Origin: Tetranychus cinnabarinus
Taxonomy: Eukaryota > Arthropoda > Arachnida > Trombidiformes > Tetranychidae
Length of the DNA: 64,000 bases
Direction: 5' to 3'
NCBI GenBank assembly: GCA_022266195.1
Contig: WHVY01000007.1
Location: 1,116,001-1,180,000 of the forward strand
Position 1 is the stretch's first letter; every line of letters begins with the position of its first letter. The notes under the pieces were generated by a model that saw only the letters and a list, made by a program, of their open reading frames with translations, did no database searches and had not been told where the DNA came from. Shown in pieces: positions 1 to 12,088 of the stretch. Made by a program: the position numbers and the translations under genes.

Positions 1-345
1 GGACAAAATTTGCTAAACGTTGGGCCAACTCTTGATCAACAAGTGATTTAAACTGATTAATAGGGATAATAATAGGATAATGTGTTAAGAGATGCAATAA
101 TTGTTTACCAACAGTTGAAATTGCTAATTATATTGGATGAATGAGGTCAGCTTTGTCCATTAAAAGCCTAAGTTGATTGAAAAGAGGCAAATTAATTTTG
201 ACAATGATTTATCGTAAAAGGTATTATTGGGTTCAATTTCAGCTAACTCGATGACGAAGGTGATTAAGATGGCATTAGAAGACAAAATGAGCCAGTTGTT
301 GTTGTTGGTGATTATTTTGATCAGCATAATGTTTAAAGATGAAGA
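1..345 (-). CDS. Fragment of an unidentified gene running off the left edge
   Basis: Two stretches on the minus strand read like protein. One, from about 139 down to 1, follows a possible acceptor (ATAATTAG) and includes the run GKQLLHLLTHYPIII followed by NQFKSLVDQELAQRL. The other, about 345 to 185, includes SNAILITFVIELAEIEP. Both are hydrophobic and helix-like, as in HEAT/ARM-type proteins, but I do not recognise the family. I could not find a donor/acceptor pair joining them in phase, so exon limits are approximate, and the second stretch could be chance. The gene would continue to the left of the window. Confidence 0.3.
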
Positions 346-1398
346 TAAATGAGAATTGAAATGCGGTCATTCAAATTTGATTCCGGTTTGTGAATAAATT
401 TTCAGTTTATAAGATTGAGATTGATTTAAATTGAACAGATTATCACTTCTTTACTTTTCCAGCTCTTTAAATGTTCAACAAAAAATATCAATAATCATTG
501 TTAAACCAGTAAACCAGTTAATAGATGAGTTGCGGCATTTAATTATAGATTAGATTCATCGGTGTAGGTCATTTACCGTTAGTTAAATAATGTGAAAGGA
601 TGGTAAAGATGAAGATGATCAATTGATGCTTTTAGTGTAACCACAAAAGAAAGTAAACCTGAAAATTGATGAAGAAAAATAGGTTTAATTCAATCATCTA
701 ATGAATCGGATTCAATAGATAACTTTTTCTCGCTCCTTCCTTCAATCCCAATTATCATAATTATTATCATTATGATTATTATTAGTATCAAAAGGATTTC
801 AAGATCACGTTTGGTGATTCAGTTAACCATGACATTAACCTTTAAAAGCTTGATGTTTCGTTTGTTGTTGTATAAATAATAATAATAATTGTAATGATTA
901 CAATATAAATGTATGGGAAAAGAAAAGGTTAAAATAGATGTTGATGAGAAACGGTAAAAACATACATTTTACAAGACCAACTTCGGAAGCGCATTAACAT
1001 TTGTTTATCTTCATGTATGGTGTTAATCGTTGAATTGGTTAACGGATTCATCATTTTCAGGTTGGTCATTATGGGGATCGTGATTGCGATTTTGGACATA
1101 ATCAGGGATACGTCAGGAGAAATGTTGAGGGCTAAATATAAAGGTTTACTGGCACAGTTTTAAACATTGAACCAGCCTTTTCTCAGTGTTCATAAATTGT
1201 TGACTATTGATAGTCAAAATTCAATTTTTCTTTTTTTTTCTTAAAAAAAGAAACTCAGTCAAACTGCATTTTTCTTCGAATAATAATTCATAGGGTTCAT
1301 GAATTGATTTAGCACAGGATGGGTAATTGAGTTAACTTTATTGTGAATGGAAATAGATTGTTAAATTTTTATGTTGTCCTTTTTTCCATCTCCGTTTG
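346..1398. other. Intergenic region, nothing recognised
   Basis: AT-rich sequence with ATT/ATC trinucleotide runs around 760-800 and 870-890. No long reading frame is seen on either strand. It should contain the promoter of the secreted-protein gene that starts at 1399; no clear TATA box was identified. Confidence 0.4.
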
Positions 1399-2459
1399 AT
1401 GTTAGTTTTTGTTGGCCTTTTTCTTGTAACTCCATGTCAAATCAAGGTTTTGATTGATGAAAATGGTTTCAAGTGCGGTAAACTTGTAACTTGATGATGA
1501 TTAAGCAGCCGTAAAGTGTTACATTTTAACTTAATTTATTTCTTCATTTCTTTATTTTCCATCTCTTTTTTTAATTACTCTTTACCCTTTATCCATCACC
1601 TTTCCAGTCCTTTTTTATCCTCTATTTAACTCTTTTGGCTTTTACTTTAGTCCCATTATCCTCAGCTGATGATGATGATTCCTCTTCCTCCTCCTCATCA
1701 ACAGTTACAACCTCACCTAAATCATCCTCTTCAACGTCCATTTTAAAACGAACCCCTAAAACATCTAAACCCTCAACATCCTCAGTTTCAATGGCAACAC
1801 ATCCTCCTTGGCCATCACGATCCACTGAGTCATATGGATCATCATCAGTTTCCAGAGCCACTCATCCTCCGTGGCCAACTCGAGGATCAACAACCTTTGA
1901 TCCTTATGCCGATTTTTACTCATCTCGGGCAACTCATGCTCCTTATCCACCAGTTAAAAGAGCCACTCATCCACCATTCCCACCGCTAAAGAAAGGTTCA
2001 TCTGGAGAATCGTCTACTTCATCATCAATCAGCTCAGGTCTGGCAAGTAGCATTGTTAAAAAGCAATTACTCAAAATTGATGCTGACTCGCTTCGTAACT
2101 GGCTAAAGGAAGCCTTTGCCTACATTGCTGCACCACTTTTCATGCCTTCCGCCATAACCAAAGCAATCAAAGCTCCTCCCGGTCTAGCATCACCAAGTCG
2201 TTCCCTTTGGTCCAAAATGATTGCTAGCTTTAGATCAGTAATTCTCAAGAAAAATGATTCCGAAGAAAGTGAAAAGGGTTCAACATCATCCAGCTCAAAT
2301 GAGGACAGAACAGATCAATTGAAGGAAAATGTGGCCACATTTTATCGTAAATTGGCTGAGAAAATGGCATCTTCTTCATGGGCAACCATTTTATCCGGTA
2401 AAAAGGCACATAAACGTAATGTAAGGTCCATTAATCGACGATCTTTCAGAACAATTTAA
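1399..2459 (+). CDS. Secreted Ser-rich basic protein with four ATHPPWP-type repeats
   Basis: Two exons are inferred: 1399-1477 and 1651-2459. The intron (1478-1650) begins GTAAAC and ends CTTTAG. The phases fit exactly (79 + 809 bases, 295 residues). Exon 1 encodes a start Met and a short hydrophobic leader (MLVFVGLFLVTPCQ) typical of a signal peptide, so the product is probably secreted. Exon 2 carries an Asp/Ser-rich stretch, then four repeats (ATHPPWP twice, ATHAPYP, ATHPPFP) at 1794-1994. Each is preceded or followed by Arg or Lys, including a KR before the last repeat and KK after it. The C-terminal half is basic and helical with no recognised domain. The spacing of repeats and basic residues resembles a peptide precursor, but a structural or salivary/silk-associated secreted protein is equally possible. 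The family is not recognised. Confidence 0.6.
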
Positions 2460-4743
2460 ATTAATTCTCGCTAATCAATTGTTATTATCGCCATCTAAGT
2501 TGGTCTCATCGGGGTACATTTTTATCCTCTTTTTTTCCTTTTCCTTGCGCTCTTCTACTTGATTAGATTTTTGTTTTCTTTCCTCTCTTCATCTTCCTTT
2601 GCTCTTCCCTGTTAACGGGTTGTCGGGAAAGTGGCCTACTTGTGGCCTCACCAATGTTTTGTAATATGTACCTATTTATATAAAAAAGAGAAATCATGAA
2701 CGTAACTTATTATTATTATAATTAACTCTAAATCTCGCTGAATATACATATAAATATAAAACAAATAAAGTAAAAAATGTTAATTATGTGTCAAATTGAT
2801 ATTAATTTTAGCTCATTTCATTTGCGTTAGTTAACCATTATTATTTAAATTTGCTCATTCTTCTTTCAATACAATACACAATTTAAGATTAACATTAACT
2901 GATCACGTAATGTTGATTAGGAAAAGCAAAATGATTCAAATGATGAACAGTCCATATTAGGAGCTTTCTTTTAAGCATGCTTTTCAAAGTATACTTTGCT
3001 GTTCGAGACGAGACCATTTTTCATTGTCAACATTACAATAATACTAATTTGGTTTTAATAAATGAAAGTCAAGGTCAAATAGTTAATCAAAATTAATTGA
3101 AATTAAACTAAATTTGAAAAAATAGACCGTAAAAGCAGTCAACAGAAAAATTGAAACTTACTGTGCAAGCTTTAAGGTTGAATGGTCTGACTGATGGTAA
3201 GCAAAAGTAAGCGTAAAAATGTATATCATCAATATCATCATGTAAACCTGAGAATCATCCAAATTGGGTTCCGGTGTCAATTAATCTATAATCTGCAATC
3301 AAAAATTTAAACATGTTTAAAATGGTTAAAGAAACACCGTAATCTAATCCGTACAATTTGGTTCAATGTGTTGCCTTTTGCTATAAAAATAATACTTTCA
3401 ACAGAGATTGTAATTTACCTTTACGTCTTATCTTTCCATTTCAACCTTCTCAACAACATGAACATCATATACTGATGCTGTTGATGACGATGATGATCAT
3501 GATGATGATTGATGATAATCCAAGCCGGATCCTTTTAGAGATGAATAACAAGAATCGCAGACCCAAAATGCTATTTACCCGCATCGGAGTTAGGCCTTAG
3601 GCTGGTTAGATAATTCAACTAAATAAATATAATTTTTGTGACTTGTTTATTGAAGAGGCCACGGATGTAGTGTGAAATGGGATTCAAATAATGACCAAGA
3701 TGACTATAAAAATTGGATAAACATAATTTTAAAGGATTAAACAAAATGTATAGGAAGAGATTAAGTCAGACTCTTACAGCAACAAGTATACAATAGGCTG
3801 ATGAAAAGATCATGAATAACATGATTTTTATATTTGTCACCTTCAGACAGATCTACTATAAATATATTAAATATATATTTTAAATCCTCGATGATTTTTT
3901 ATAATAAGACGATTGAATGCTTACCTTAAGTAAGATATACTTGTTGAATAAGTGTTAAATAATAAAAGATGAAAAAGATAGTTACCATCCTGTTGTTGGT
4001 TGAAATTAAATAGTATTGCTGGTAATCAATCAGTTGATAATCACAAGTAATTAAAAAGTAAAACAGCAGGAACCATTAATAGGATAAAATGCGAATTAAA
4101 TTATCAGATAATCATTTTTTGGTCAATCACATCAACCAAGAGTATAAAGCAGACAATCCTTTTAATCATCAACAAAACATTGACCTCTCAACAAAAATCC
4201 AAATGTTTTGATATCAAGTTTAGTTGCTTTGACTTCATAATAAAAGTCACTAGATCAACTTCATTAACATCCGAGCTTCTGTATTGCAATTGTGAACTGA
4301 GCAAGAAAAATTCAAACTTTTATAATGATACAATCAGCCGTAAAAACATTTCCCAAGTTTGATATCATTAATACACTGCATTTAGCAAAGGTAAAGTCAA
4401 TTTAAGGAAAACTTCTAGAATTAGTTTCTAATTTTACACACACTGAGATTAATAAAGCTACTTTAAATATTTACGCGAATTAAAGCTATCTAAGCTTAAA
4501 TTCTCAGCGGAACATCTAATTAATGTTAATCGTTTGGAAAGCTACTTGTAACTGGGAAGTAAGGTGAGTTTCAATGTTGGAGAAAAGGTAAATGAAAATG
4601 TGACTTGTTTTTAACCGGTATTTGAAAATGGCGCCATTTCTTGGGAGCCAATAGATTCTTTTCTATCAAAGTGTGCTTTTTGTTGCAAATGTTATTTATG
4701 TTCATCAAAAATAAACAATTACTGATTCTTATACTCTAGCAAA
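2460..4743. other. 3' flank of the secreted-protein gene and intergenic region
   Basis: After the stop codon at 2459, a consensus poly(A) signal AATAAA lies at 2764-2769. The rest, up to the THOC5 start, is AT-rich with a GATGAT-rich patch near 3480-3515. Short open frames at 3358-3600 and 4180-4362 have no coding character (non-ATG start, low-complexity Met runs), so I call no gene here. Confidence 0.5.
2764..2769 (+). terminator. Poly(A) signal of the secreted-protein gene
   Basis: Exact AATAAA, 305 bases after the stop codon, in AT-rich sequence. Assigned by position only. Confidence 0.4.
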
Positions 4744-7700
4744 ATGCAGTCCGATAAAAGTTCTCATGACAGAAAAGTTCGTCGTAAACAATCAACCCCC
4801 TCATCATCCAGTTCATCCTTGAATTCATCATCTTCATCGAAAAAGGAGTCAACTAGTAGCAAAAAAGAGATGAGAACATCGACCAAATCCTCAACAAATA
4901 ATTCTTTAAATTCGTCATCGATTAAATCAAATGAGACAACTGTTAATGTGGTTAGTACTGGAACACAAAGTTCTCTTACTCGAATGACTGTTGTCTAAAT
5001 GTTTATTTGAACAATTCTTATATTCTTTTTGTTTGTGTTATTCTTTTTCTTCCACAGATGAATGTAACATTAACTGCTATTGATCACGAAGAGAAAGAGG
5101 CTCTAAGCCGTGATCCAGAACAAGATGTAGAAACATTCAATCATACCTGCGACGAAATCAGAACTAAGCTAGCTGAAATGAAGATTTGCAAGAAGGATAA
5201 TAATACAGAAAATGATGTAAGTTTACTTTTTTCCACAATGTCTTTGACTACGCGTATTGATGCTTTACCAACCTTATTAATGTTCTCTTTTCTATTTGTG
5301 TCTCAGCCGGACTTCAATAAACGTAAATTGGAAATTGCCATGGCCTTTTTGGAATTGAAAAGACTCAATAGATTTGATAAAATCAGATGTAAACATGCTC
5401 GTGATCTTGTTACTGAGGTTTGGTTTATTTATTTGTCCAAGAAATTATAGACTCTAATTTAGCATTAATCTATCTTCCTCAGGAGAAACAAAAGGTTGAC
5501 GGTTTTCATTTACAATTACAAAATTTGATGTATGAAGTTCTCCATTTACAAAAAGAAATCAACAAATGTCATGAATTTAAATCGAGAGATGAAACTATTG
5601 AACTTGTCAGCTTAGAACAATTCTATGAGGAAGCACCGGAGGATGTTACAAAACCAGTATGTTTTCCCTTCGATTTTAATCTTTTCTATCTTATTAAGCC
5701 CGAAAATTTTGCTAAATTATTCCATTATTAGCTAAAAGAATCAGAGGATGCTCACAAACGTACTCTCGCACGATTAGAATGGGAATTGGAACAACGTAAA
5801 AGGTAAGAAAAACTCGATTGTACTTTTAATTTCTTTCTAATCTTCAATTTCAATTTCATAGGCTGGCGTCCACTTTGCAAGACAAGATGGCCTTAAAAGA
5901 ACTGATTGTGGAGGATATCGAAAAAGAGAAAAAACGTTTGGAAAGTTTAAGACCAATATTGATGAGTGTTGTTGAGGTAAACTAATTGCGGTGTTACTCA
6001 TATTGTCAATGATACTAATAATTTTTAAAATTTTCAGGCGGCTCAACCTTTACAATCGCAGCTAGGTTTACCTCTTCAAGTGAATGATAACCAGCATGAA
6101 AAAGCATCGTATTTGTCTCGACCTATGTATGTATTATATGTGAATGCTTGTGCCATGAAGGAAGCTTACAGTAAGTTAAATCTCGCAAAATCATCTAAAC
6201 TATCTTATTTATACATTAAATTCTATTTTTTTTTCTTTCAGAGGAAAATTTTGCCGTGTCAATCAACGGAAATGTAGATGAAGCCAAAGCAACACAATTT
6301 TCAAATATAATTGAAGGTAAGTTAGATTTTAGATAAAATTTAATAAAATACATTTAAATTTTGATATCCCCGAAATTTCTCATTACCTCACTATTTTCTC
6401 TTTTTTATTCTCTAGATGAAGAAAGTGCTGAATCCGATGCTGAGGATCGTAAGGGCAAGGTATTTTTTGTATATTTATGTATGACGAACATGAATAATCA
6501 ATCATTTTCTTTATTCTTTAGCGTCATCGTAAATCAAAAATGGATAAGAAAGAGTTGATGATGAAAAAATTGATCTCTGCTCATCCTCTTTCAGTCAATT
6601 TAAACTTTGCCGATAAAGAGTCTGGCACAAAGTTATCGTTAGAATTTTTCCATATGATAAATCTCAACATTATAACCGTCAAAGTGAATATAACTGGAGA
6701 ATATGATATCAGTAGAAGGTAATTATTTCGTCTATTACAGTTTTGTTTAAATTCGCTTAAAATTTTTCTACAAAATTTTCTTCAAATTATAAATCGACTA
6801 ATTTTTTCCCTTCTATCATTTTAGTGAACTCTTAGGCTCACATATCCTGGATAACTTATTTGAAAAAGACGACGGCTTAACATCGCCCAATATAGCAAAC
6901 GATTACCAGTTGAAAGCAGCAAGGTATATTTTAACAAAATAGTTTTTAATTCCCATATACTCATTGCAAAAATAATTTTCTTTTTGCAGAATCGATAACT
7001 TTAGCGATCTCAGTAATAAAATTGGGTATGCTTACAAATGGGCGCAAACTTTATGCGGCTTGAATTTCCTTCCAAGGGATGAAGATAAACAAAGCGTCTC
7101 CTACAATTTCACCCAAATCATGGATATCATCAAAAGTCGTTTCACACATCGAACAGGTCTTCATCAAATAATTCTTGAATTGGAAAGAGGTTCAGTCTCT
7201 TTACCTTCTAGTCTTGTTTCTGTGGCTTTCAACAAAATGAGCTGTTTAATTAAAGATTGGAAACCATCAAGTTTAGACGAGTGGTTGACTGTAACCACAG
7301 GTCAAAATATGTTCGATTTCAGTTTAATTGATGGCTCTGAACATTTTTTCAAAGTAACGCTCGTGAGAGGATCAGGTAAATACTTTTAACAATAATTTTG
7401 TTATTTTAAGCCACTAATATTCGTTTCTTTTCTAATTTTAGCTTCACTCAAAGCTTTAGTTGCTTTACCTACTGATTATCCCAATAGTTCTCCCCTGTTC
7501 CAATTAACCTTGAATTGGCAATCTGAAAAGACCAGTTCAATGGACACATCATTGCGAGATTTAGAATATTATGTAAATATTAAATGCATCGAATCTGTCT
7601 TGGAATCGGAGAAAATTCGCACCTTGGCAATACAAATTTATACATTATGCGTTGGATTCGACACTTTTCTCGAAGCAGAGCAGAATCATTCTGGTGCTGA

Positions 7701-7806
7701 AGGCCCAATGGAATTTCCAAAAGGAAGAATATTTTCCCACAACTATAGTGGCCGAGATCATAGTAAACCTTTTGAATATGCTCATGAATATGGCATTTTT
7801 AGGTGA
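4744..7806 (+). CDS. THOC5: THO complex subunit 5
   Basis: Thirteen exons are read: 4744-4950, 5058-5216, 5307-5417, 5483-5656, 5732-5802, 5862-5976, 6038-6170, 6242-6316, 6416-6459, 6522-6718, 6825-6923, 6990-7375, 7442-7806. All introns are GT-AG and 58 to 107 bases long. The joined frame is 2136 bases (711 residues), close to the 683 residues of human THOC5. The N-terminus is Ser/Lys-rich with a basic, NLS-like patch. The middle has the family's coiled-coil region, including LARLEWELEQRKR across the exon 5/6 junction, and the RPMYVLYVNA segment. The C-terminal half follows THOC5 through the YKWAQTLCGL region to the end. THOC5 belongs to the nuclear THO/TREX complex, which couples transcription to mRNA packaging and export. 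The first exon boundary is the least certain, since the low-complexity N-terminus has no conserved anchor. Acidic EESAESDAEDRKGK is encoded by exon 9. Confidence 0.93.
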
Positions 7807-7866
7807 TGATGACTTTTGATCATTTTGCCTATCTTCATTTTTTTTATAATATCATTGTCCAAATAG

Positions 7867-7872
7867 AATAAA
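7867..7872 (+). terminator. Poly(A) signal of THOC5
   Basis: Exact AATAAA 61 bases after the THOC5 stop codon. Confidence 0.6.
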
Positions 7873-8698
7873 ACATGTATCAAAATTGAAAAAATTATGT
7901 AAACTACCAATTGAACATTGAATCTAGAATTATATTTTGGTTTTTTTTTCTATAAAATTTATTGTTATTCCTCAATATGATCCTAATCTTCGAAAGACCA
8001 TCAGTTACTTCTATTGACTATTTCTTTTAGCTTTAAGCTGTTGTGAAGACCTAAAGAAGCCAAAAGATGACTGAAGAATGTAGATATAAAAGTAAATCAA
8101 TTTGATTATGACTAATTGAGCAACTGATCAAAAAATTTCTTATTTACTCATTAAATGGACGATCGTTTAAATTCTTTAATCATAAATGCTTTAGCAGCAT
8201 TCGATCGAATTTTTCAAAACTTTCTCTCGAACCCAGCTTCTCAATTCAGCTCTTAATTCTATACAAAATAATTATGTTCTTTATTGGTTAATTTACTTTA
8301 ATCGTAAACTATCGACGGGTTACGGTCTATGGTTTTTTTTCAAATTCAGAATTCATGGTTTTACTACACTGCATTGTTAATTTCATTCAGTAGGTGGTGC
8401 TAGCTAGTAGCTACTAGGAATAACGTTTTAAGGCTTCAATTCTAATCCTTATGTAAACACTATTTAATGTTGTTTTAAAAAGAATTAGTTTTACAGTCTC
8501 ACGATCAAAGTTATCAAAATAAATGGGATATGGTCGATTACTATTATCACTGACACCTTTATGGAGCTACATAAGAATTGAATAAGCGTCGAATAGTCTC
8601 TATTTGGCTTCTCATTTGTCTCCTAACTGGCTAAGTTGATCAGCCTTGGTAAACAATTGTAATTGTACATCTTACATTTAACGTTTATTATTTTCGCA
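7873..8698. other. Intergenic region between THOC5 and PI synthase
   Basis: No open frame of note. It contains the 3' end of THOC5 and the promoter/5' leader of the next gene. A short GCTAGCTAGTAGCTACTAG patch near 8400 is locally palindromic but unremarkable. Confidence 0.5.
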
Positions 8699-9493
8699 AT
8701 GGAGACTAGAACAAATATTTTACTTTTTGTGCCCAATCTAATTGGTTATGCTCGTATTATTCTGGCGTTCATATCCTTCTATTACATGAAAGATGATTAT
8801 TTGAAAGCTTTGTTTTGCTATTTCATGAGCGCTTTCCTGGATGCTTTTGATGGTCATGCTGCCAGACTCTTGAATCAATCAACTAAATTTGGTGCCATCC
8901 TTGATCAACTTACAGATCGATGTGGAACGATGGGCTTGGTTATGGTTTTGGCCCTTTTCTATCCCAAGTATATGTTTTTCTTTCAACTGGTTAACATTAT
9001 AGATATTGCAGGACACTGGCTTCACATTTGGGTCTCTTTACTGCAAGGCAAATCTAGTCACAAATTTATTGATCTAAGTGAAAACAAAATCCTACGAATC
9101 TATTATACTTCCAGGCCTGTATTATTTTTCATGTGTGCAGCTAACGAACTCTTCTTCGTCGCTCTTTACTTGTGTCATTTCACCTACGGTCCATTCCGTA
9201 AGTAAATTTTTCTCATTTATTCCTCTATTTATCAATCTGATCACAGTTGAAATTTCTCATTGAATCTCATTGACATCCCTTTAAATGTTTTGTTATAGTC
9301 TGTTGTTTAATTTTGCAATGTCTCCTTTTGTTTTTCAGGAATCTTTCCATTGATTGCTTGGATTTCCGGGCCTTTTGCCATTCTTAAACTTACCATTACG
9401 GTTTTGCAAGGCTTCTCTGCGGTAATCAACATTGCCTGTATTGATGCTTCGGAGCGAGCAGAAGCAGAGAGTTTAAAAGGAAAACAAAATTAG
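8699..9493 (+). CDS. PIS: CDP-diacylglycerol-inositol 3-phosphatidyltransferase (PI synthase)
   Basis: Two exons, 8699-9197 and 9339-9493, with a GTAAGT donor and TTTTTCAG acceptor, give 217 residues; human CDIPT has 213. The product is a membrane enzyme of the endoplasmic reticulum that joins CDP-diacylglycerol and myo-inositol to make phosphatidylinositol. The CDP-alcohol phosphotransferase signature is complete: DAFDGHAARLLNQSTKFGAI followed by LDQLTD, which supplies the DG-x2-AR-x8-G-x3-D-x3-D pattern with all Asp metal ligands. Several hydrophobic helices surround it, starting with NLIGYARIILAFI. The chosen start is the first ATG in frame; an in-frame TTG start further upstream at 8663 is not needed. 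The C-terminus ends in a Lys-rich tail (LKGKQN). Confidence 0.95.
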
Positions 9494-9703
9494 AGACAAA
9501 TGATATTCTCTGGGTGTGTCAAGTTTTGTTTAGAAAAGCAAAAAAGTACTTTATTTTGGCGAGCAACACGCGAGTGTCAACAACAAATCATTAAAACTCA
9601 ATATGACTGTCCTGAAAGATGATGATAATGATGGCGTTTAACAGTAAATAAGACTTATAAAAGCTGAAGGAATGAGCAGATGTTATCATATTATTCGTAT
9701 TAC

Positions 9704-9709
9704 AATAAA
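9704..9709 (+). terminator. Poly(A) signal of PI synthase
   Basis: Exact AATAAA 211 bases after the stop codon, followed by an A-rich stretch. Confidence 0.5.
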
Positions 9710-10481
9710 AAAATACACTTAACACAAATAACTTCATTCATTTTTAATTTGAAATCAAACATCATTAAGCACAAATATTGTACCAAATGAAGCCTCCCGC
9801 CCCTCCTCATGGACATTACCCACCAGCATGATGATCATCATCTCTATCACTCTAATCCTTTTGGTTATTTTTTATTTTATTTTACCTTTTAACCACGGTT
9901 TATCATCTTTATCATTTGGATCACTCCCTCATATCATCATCCTGGTCTTTCACATGCACTATCATCATCATCATCTCTCTCTTTCCCTCTCACATTTCGA
10001 TCTTCCCGCTCAATAGCATTTCGTTTACTCAACAGACCAAGTTTATACACTTTGAATAGAAATAAACTTTATTCTATTGTCATTTTTCTTTTTCCTATTT
10101 TTATTTTTTATTCATTTGATTCACTATTTATTTACACAATTATCCAGACTACAAGATTGTCAATCTACCAACCGTAAAATTTAATTATTATCTCACTCTA
10201 TTCAACTGCCCTTTGCATAATTTATCAGAAGAGTCATTTACACTTGTTCAACCTTATTTTGTTATTGTTTCCTCTGTTGCTTTCCTGTTGATATTTCTAC
10301 TCTCTGTTTGTATTTCAATTCAATTTTGTCCATTTTAATTGTTAAATTTATTCCCATCTCTTTTTATTCCCAAATTTCTGGTGTTCTTGACTTTGATTTA
10401 TCTTGATTTGTTTCGTGTTACCCTCAACCAGCCGTTCGTTGCTGATAAAACCAAATCATCATTGATTCTTTACGGAATAAA
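9710..10481. other. Intergenic region with a C-rich, CAT-repeat patch
   Basis: Most is T-rich, as is common upstream of the tetraspanin start. The patch at 9786-10016 is unusually C-rich (CCTCCCGCCCCTCC, then CATCATCATCAT) and stays open in more than one frame over short distances. None of the readings gives a credible protein, so I do not call a gene. It may belong to the 5' leader of the tetraspanin transcript. Confidence 0.4.
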
Positions 10482-12088
10482 ATGGCTTTAAGCTGTGGTG
10501 CAAAATGTGCCAAATTGTTGTTACTCATTTTCAATGCTTTCTTCTGGTCAACTGGAATAATACTTTTTTCTCTTGGAATATTTTTCCTGGTCGAAGATGA
10601 AAGGTCATTACTTTTTGGTCTCTTCGCCAATCAGACAACATCTTATGCTTTGCCTCAATACTTAGCCTGGGCATCAATTGCCATCGGAACAGCCATTTTT
10701 ATCATCGGCTTTTGTGGCTGCTGTGGTGCTTTAAAGGACTTACGTTTTCTATTAATTCTAGTAAGTTAAGATTTATATTAAATCAACAAATTGTCAAAGC
10801 TCTGTAACTTACAAGTTATTTAATTTAGTCGATTTTGGTATTTAGTTTAGCCAGTTTGATAGCATTTCAGATACCAAAGTTGCTGACCACAAAATTGGTA
10901 ACTCCAATTTAGCTTTCAATGTATGGTGAATTAGTTTGCTGATTAAGTAAATCAACCATAAATTGTCATTAAACTAATTAAACTTGGAAAACCCTTAATT
11001 CAATCTAAATAACGCAAAGTTTTGGTCAGAAATTTTTTACCTTTTGTCTTTCAAGCTCATTGATCTAAATCCTTATATTCTCACCCTTCAAAGCTTAAAC
11101 TAAAATCACAATTTGAATTGGAAATCAAATGAAGATGATTCTCATACACTTTGATTGATTTATTTTCCCCCTAATTGATACCTAATTGTTCATTCATCAC
11201 AGTTCATGGCCTTTCTTTTCATAATATTTGCTCTTGAATTAACGGTTGGAGTATTAGCTGTTGTTTTTCAAGAGAAAGTTGTCGCTGAATTGAAACTTAA
11301 ATTAACGGACAAACTACAAAAGCAATATGGGTACAATGATGCATTAACGGCAGCAATCGATTTGGCTCAGACGAAGGTGATTAAATTTTAAATTGATCAA
11401 TGATTTGCGCTCACAAAGATGAGCCAAACATTTTTAACATGACATTTATCTTTAAGTAACTTTTAGGTAGAAATTTTCAACTGGAATATGAATTATTTGC
11501 TTTAGTTGATTGATCTTGTTGAATTCAATCAAATTTGATAGTAAACTGATTCTATTTTTTATTTCATTACTTAAATCGACAGTATGAATGCTGTGGAATC
11601 GGTGGGCCAGATGATTATCGTCTATCCGTTTGGCGTAATCAATCGGTTGGTGGACAAGGAAACACCTTAGTTAAAACATGTTGCACATTGATCAATATGA
11701 AGGAGAAACATTCTTATATCAACCCGAGGCCAATAGATTATGAAAAATGTAAATCAAATTTTCCCGACACTTATCGCCACAATAAGGTGAGTACAATTAA
11801 TCAAAATTGATTGTATGCTTGTTATTGAAAATTACTTCTTCTCATTGTAATTTAGGGTTGTGAGTCCGCATTGGAAGCGTTTATACGCAGTGAATGTCTT
11901 GTGTTTATCATTATTGGCTGTGGATTCTCGGGAATTACGGTATTATACAAATCCTTAACTTCGTCACAAAAATGGATCAATAATATTTTGTTTTGCTTCT
12001 TTTACAGCTATTTGGAATGATTATATCTCTTTGTTTGTGTCGAGCTCTTGGTTCTACTCAAAGCCTAAGTGATCGAGAGGATACTTGA
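10482..12088 (+). CDS. Tetraspanin
   Basis: Five exons (10482-10760, 11203-11376, 11583-11786, 11856-11939, 12008-12088), all phase 0, give 273 residues. Four hydrophobic segments are seen: one near residues 12-36 and one near 58-80 in exon 1, with the second running up to GFCGCCGALKD; the third in exon 2 (FMAFLFIIFALELTVGVLAV); the fourth across exons 4 and 5. Between segments 3 and 4 lies the large extracellular loop, with the family CCG motif (YECCGIGG) at the start of exon 3, a second Cys pair (KTCCT) and further Cys residues (KC, GCE), as expected for disulphide bonding. Tetraspanins organise membrane microdomains with integrins and other partners. I cannot assign a subfamily. The cytoplasmic tail is short (CRALGSTQSLSDREDT). 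Confidence 0.92.

Noticed and set aside
1622..1950. Acidic open frames on the minus strand
   Set aside because: They are antisense shadows of the Ser/Asp-rich exon of the secreted-protein gene.
3358..3600. 80-codon plus-strand frame
   Set aside because: Non-ATG start and Met/Asp low complexity from a GATGAT repeat; no family resemblance.
9828..10016. 62-codon plus-strand frame with hydrophobic start and His run
   Set aside because: The hydrophobic part comes from T-rich DNA and the His run from a CAT repeat; other frames are equally open. Probably 5' leader or intergenic.
10424..10630. Minus-strand 68-codon frame
   Set aside because: Antisense of the first tetraspanin exon.
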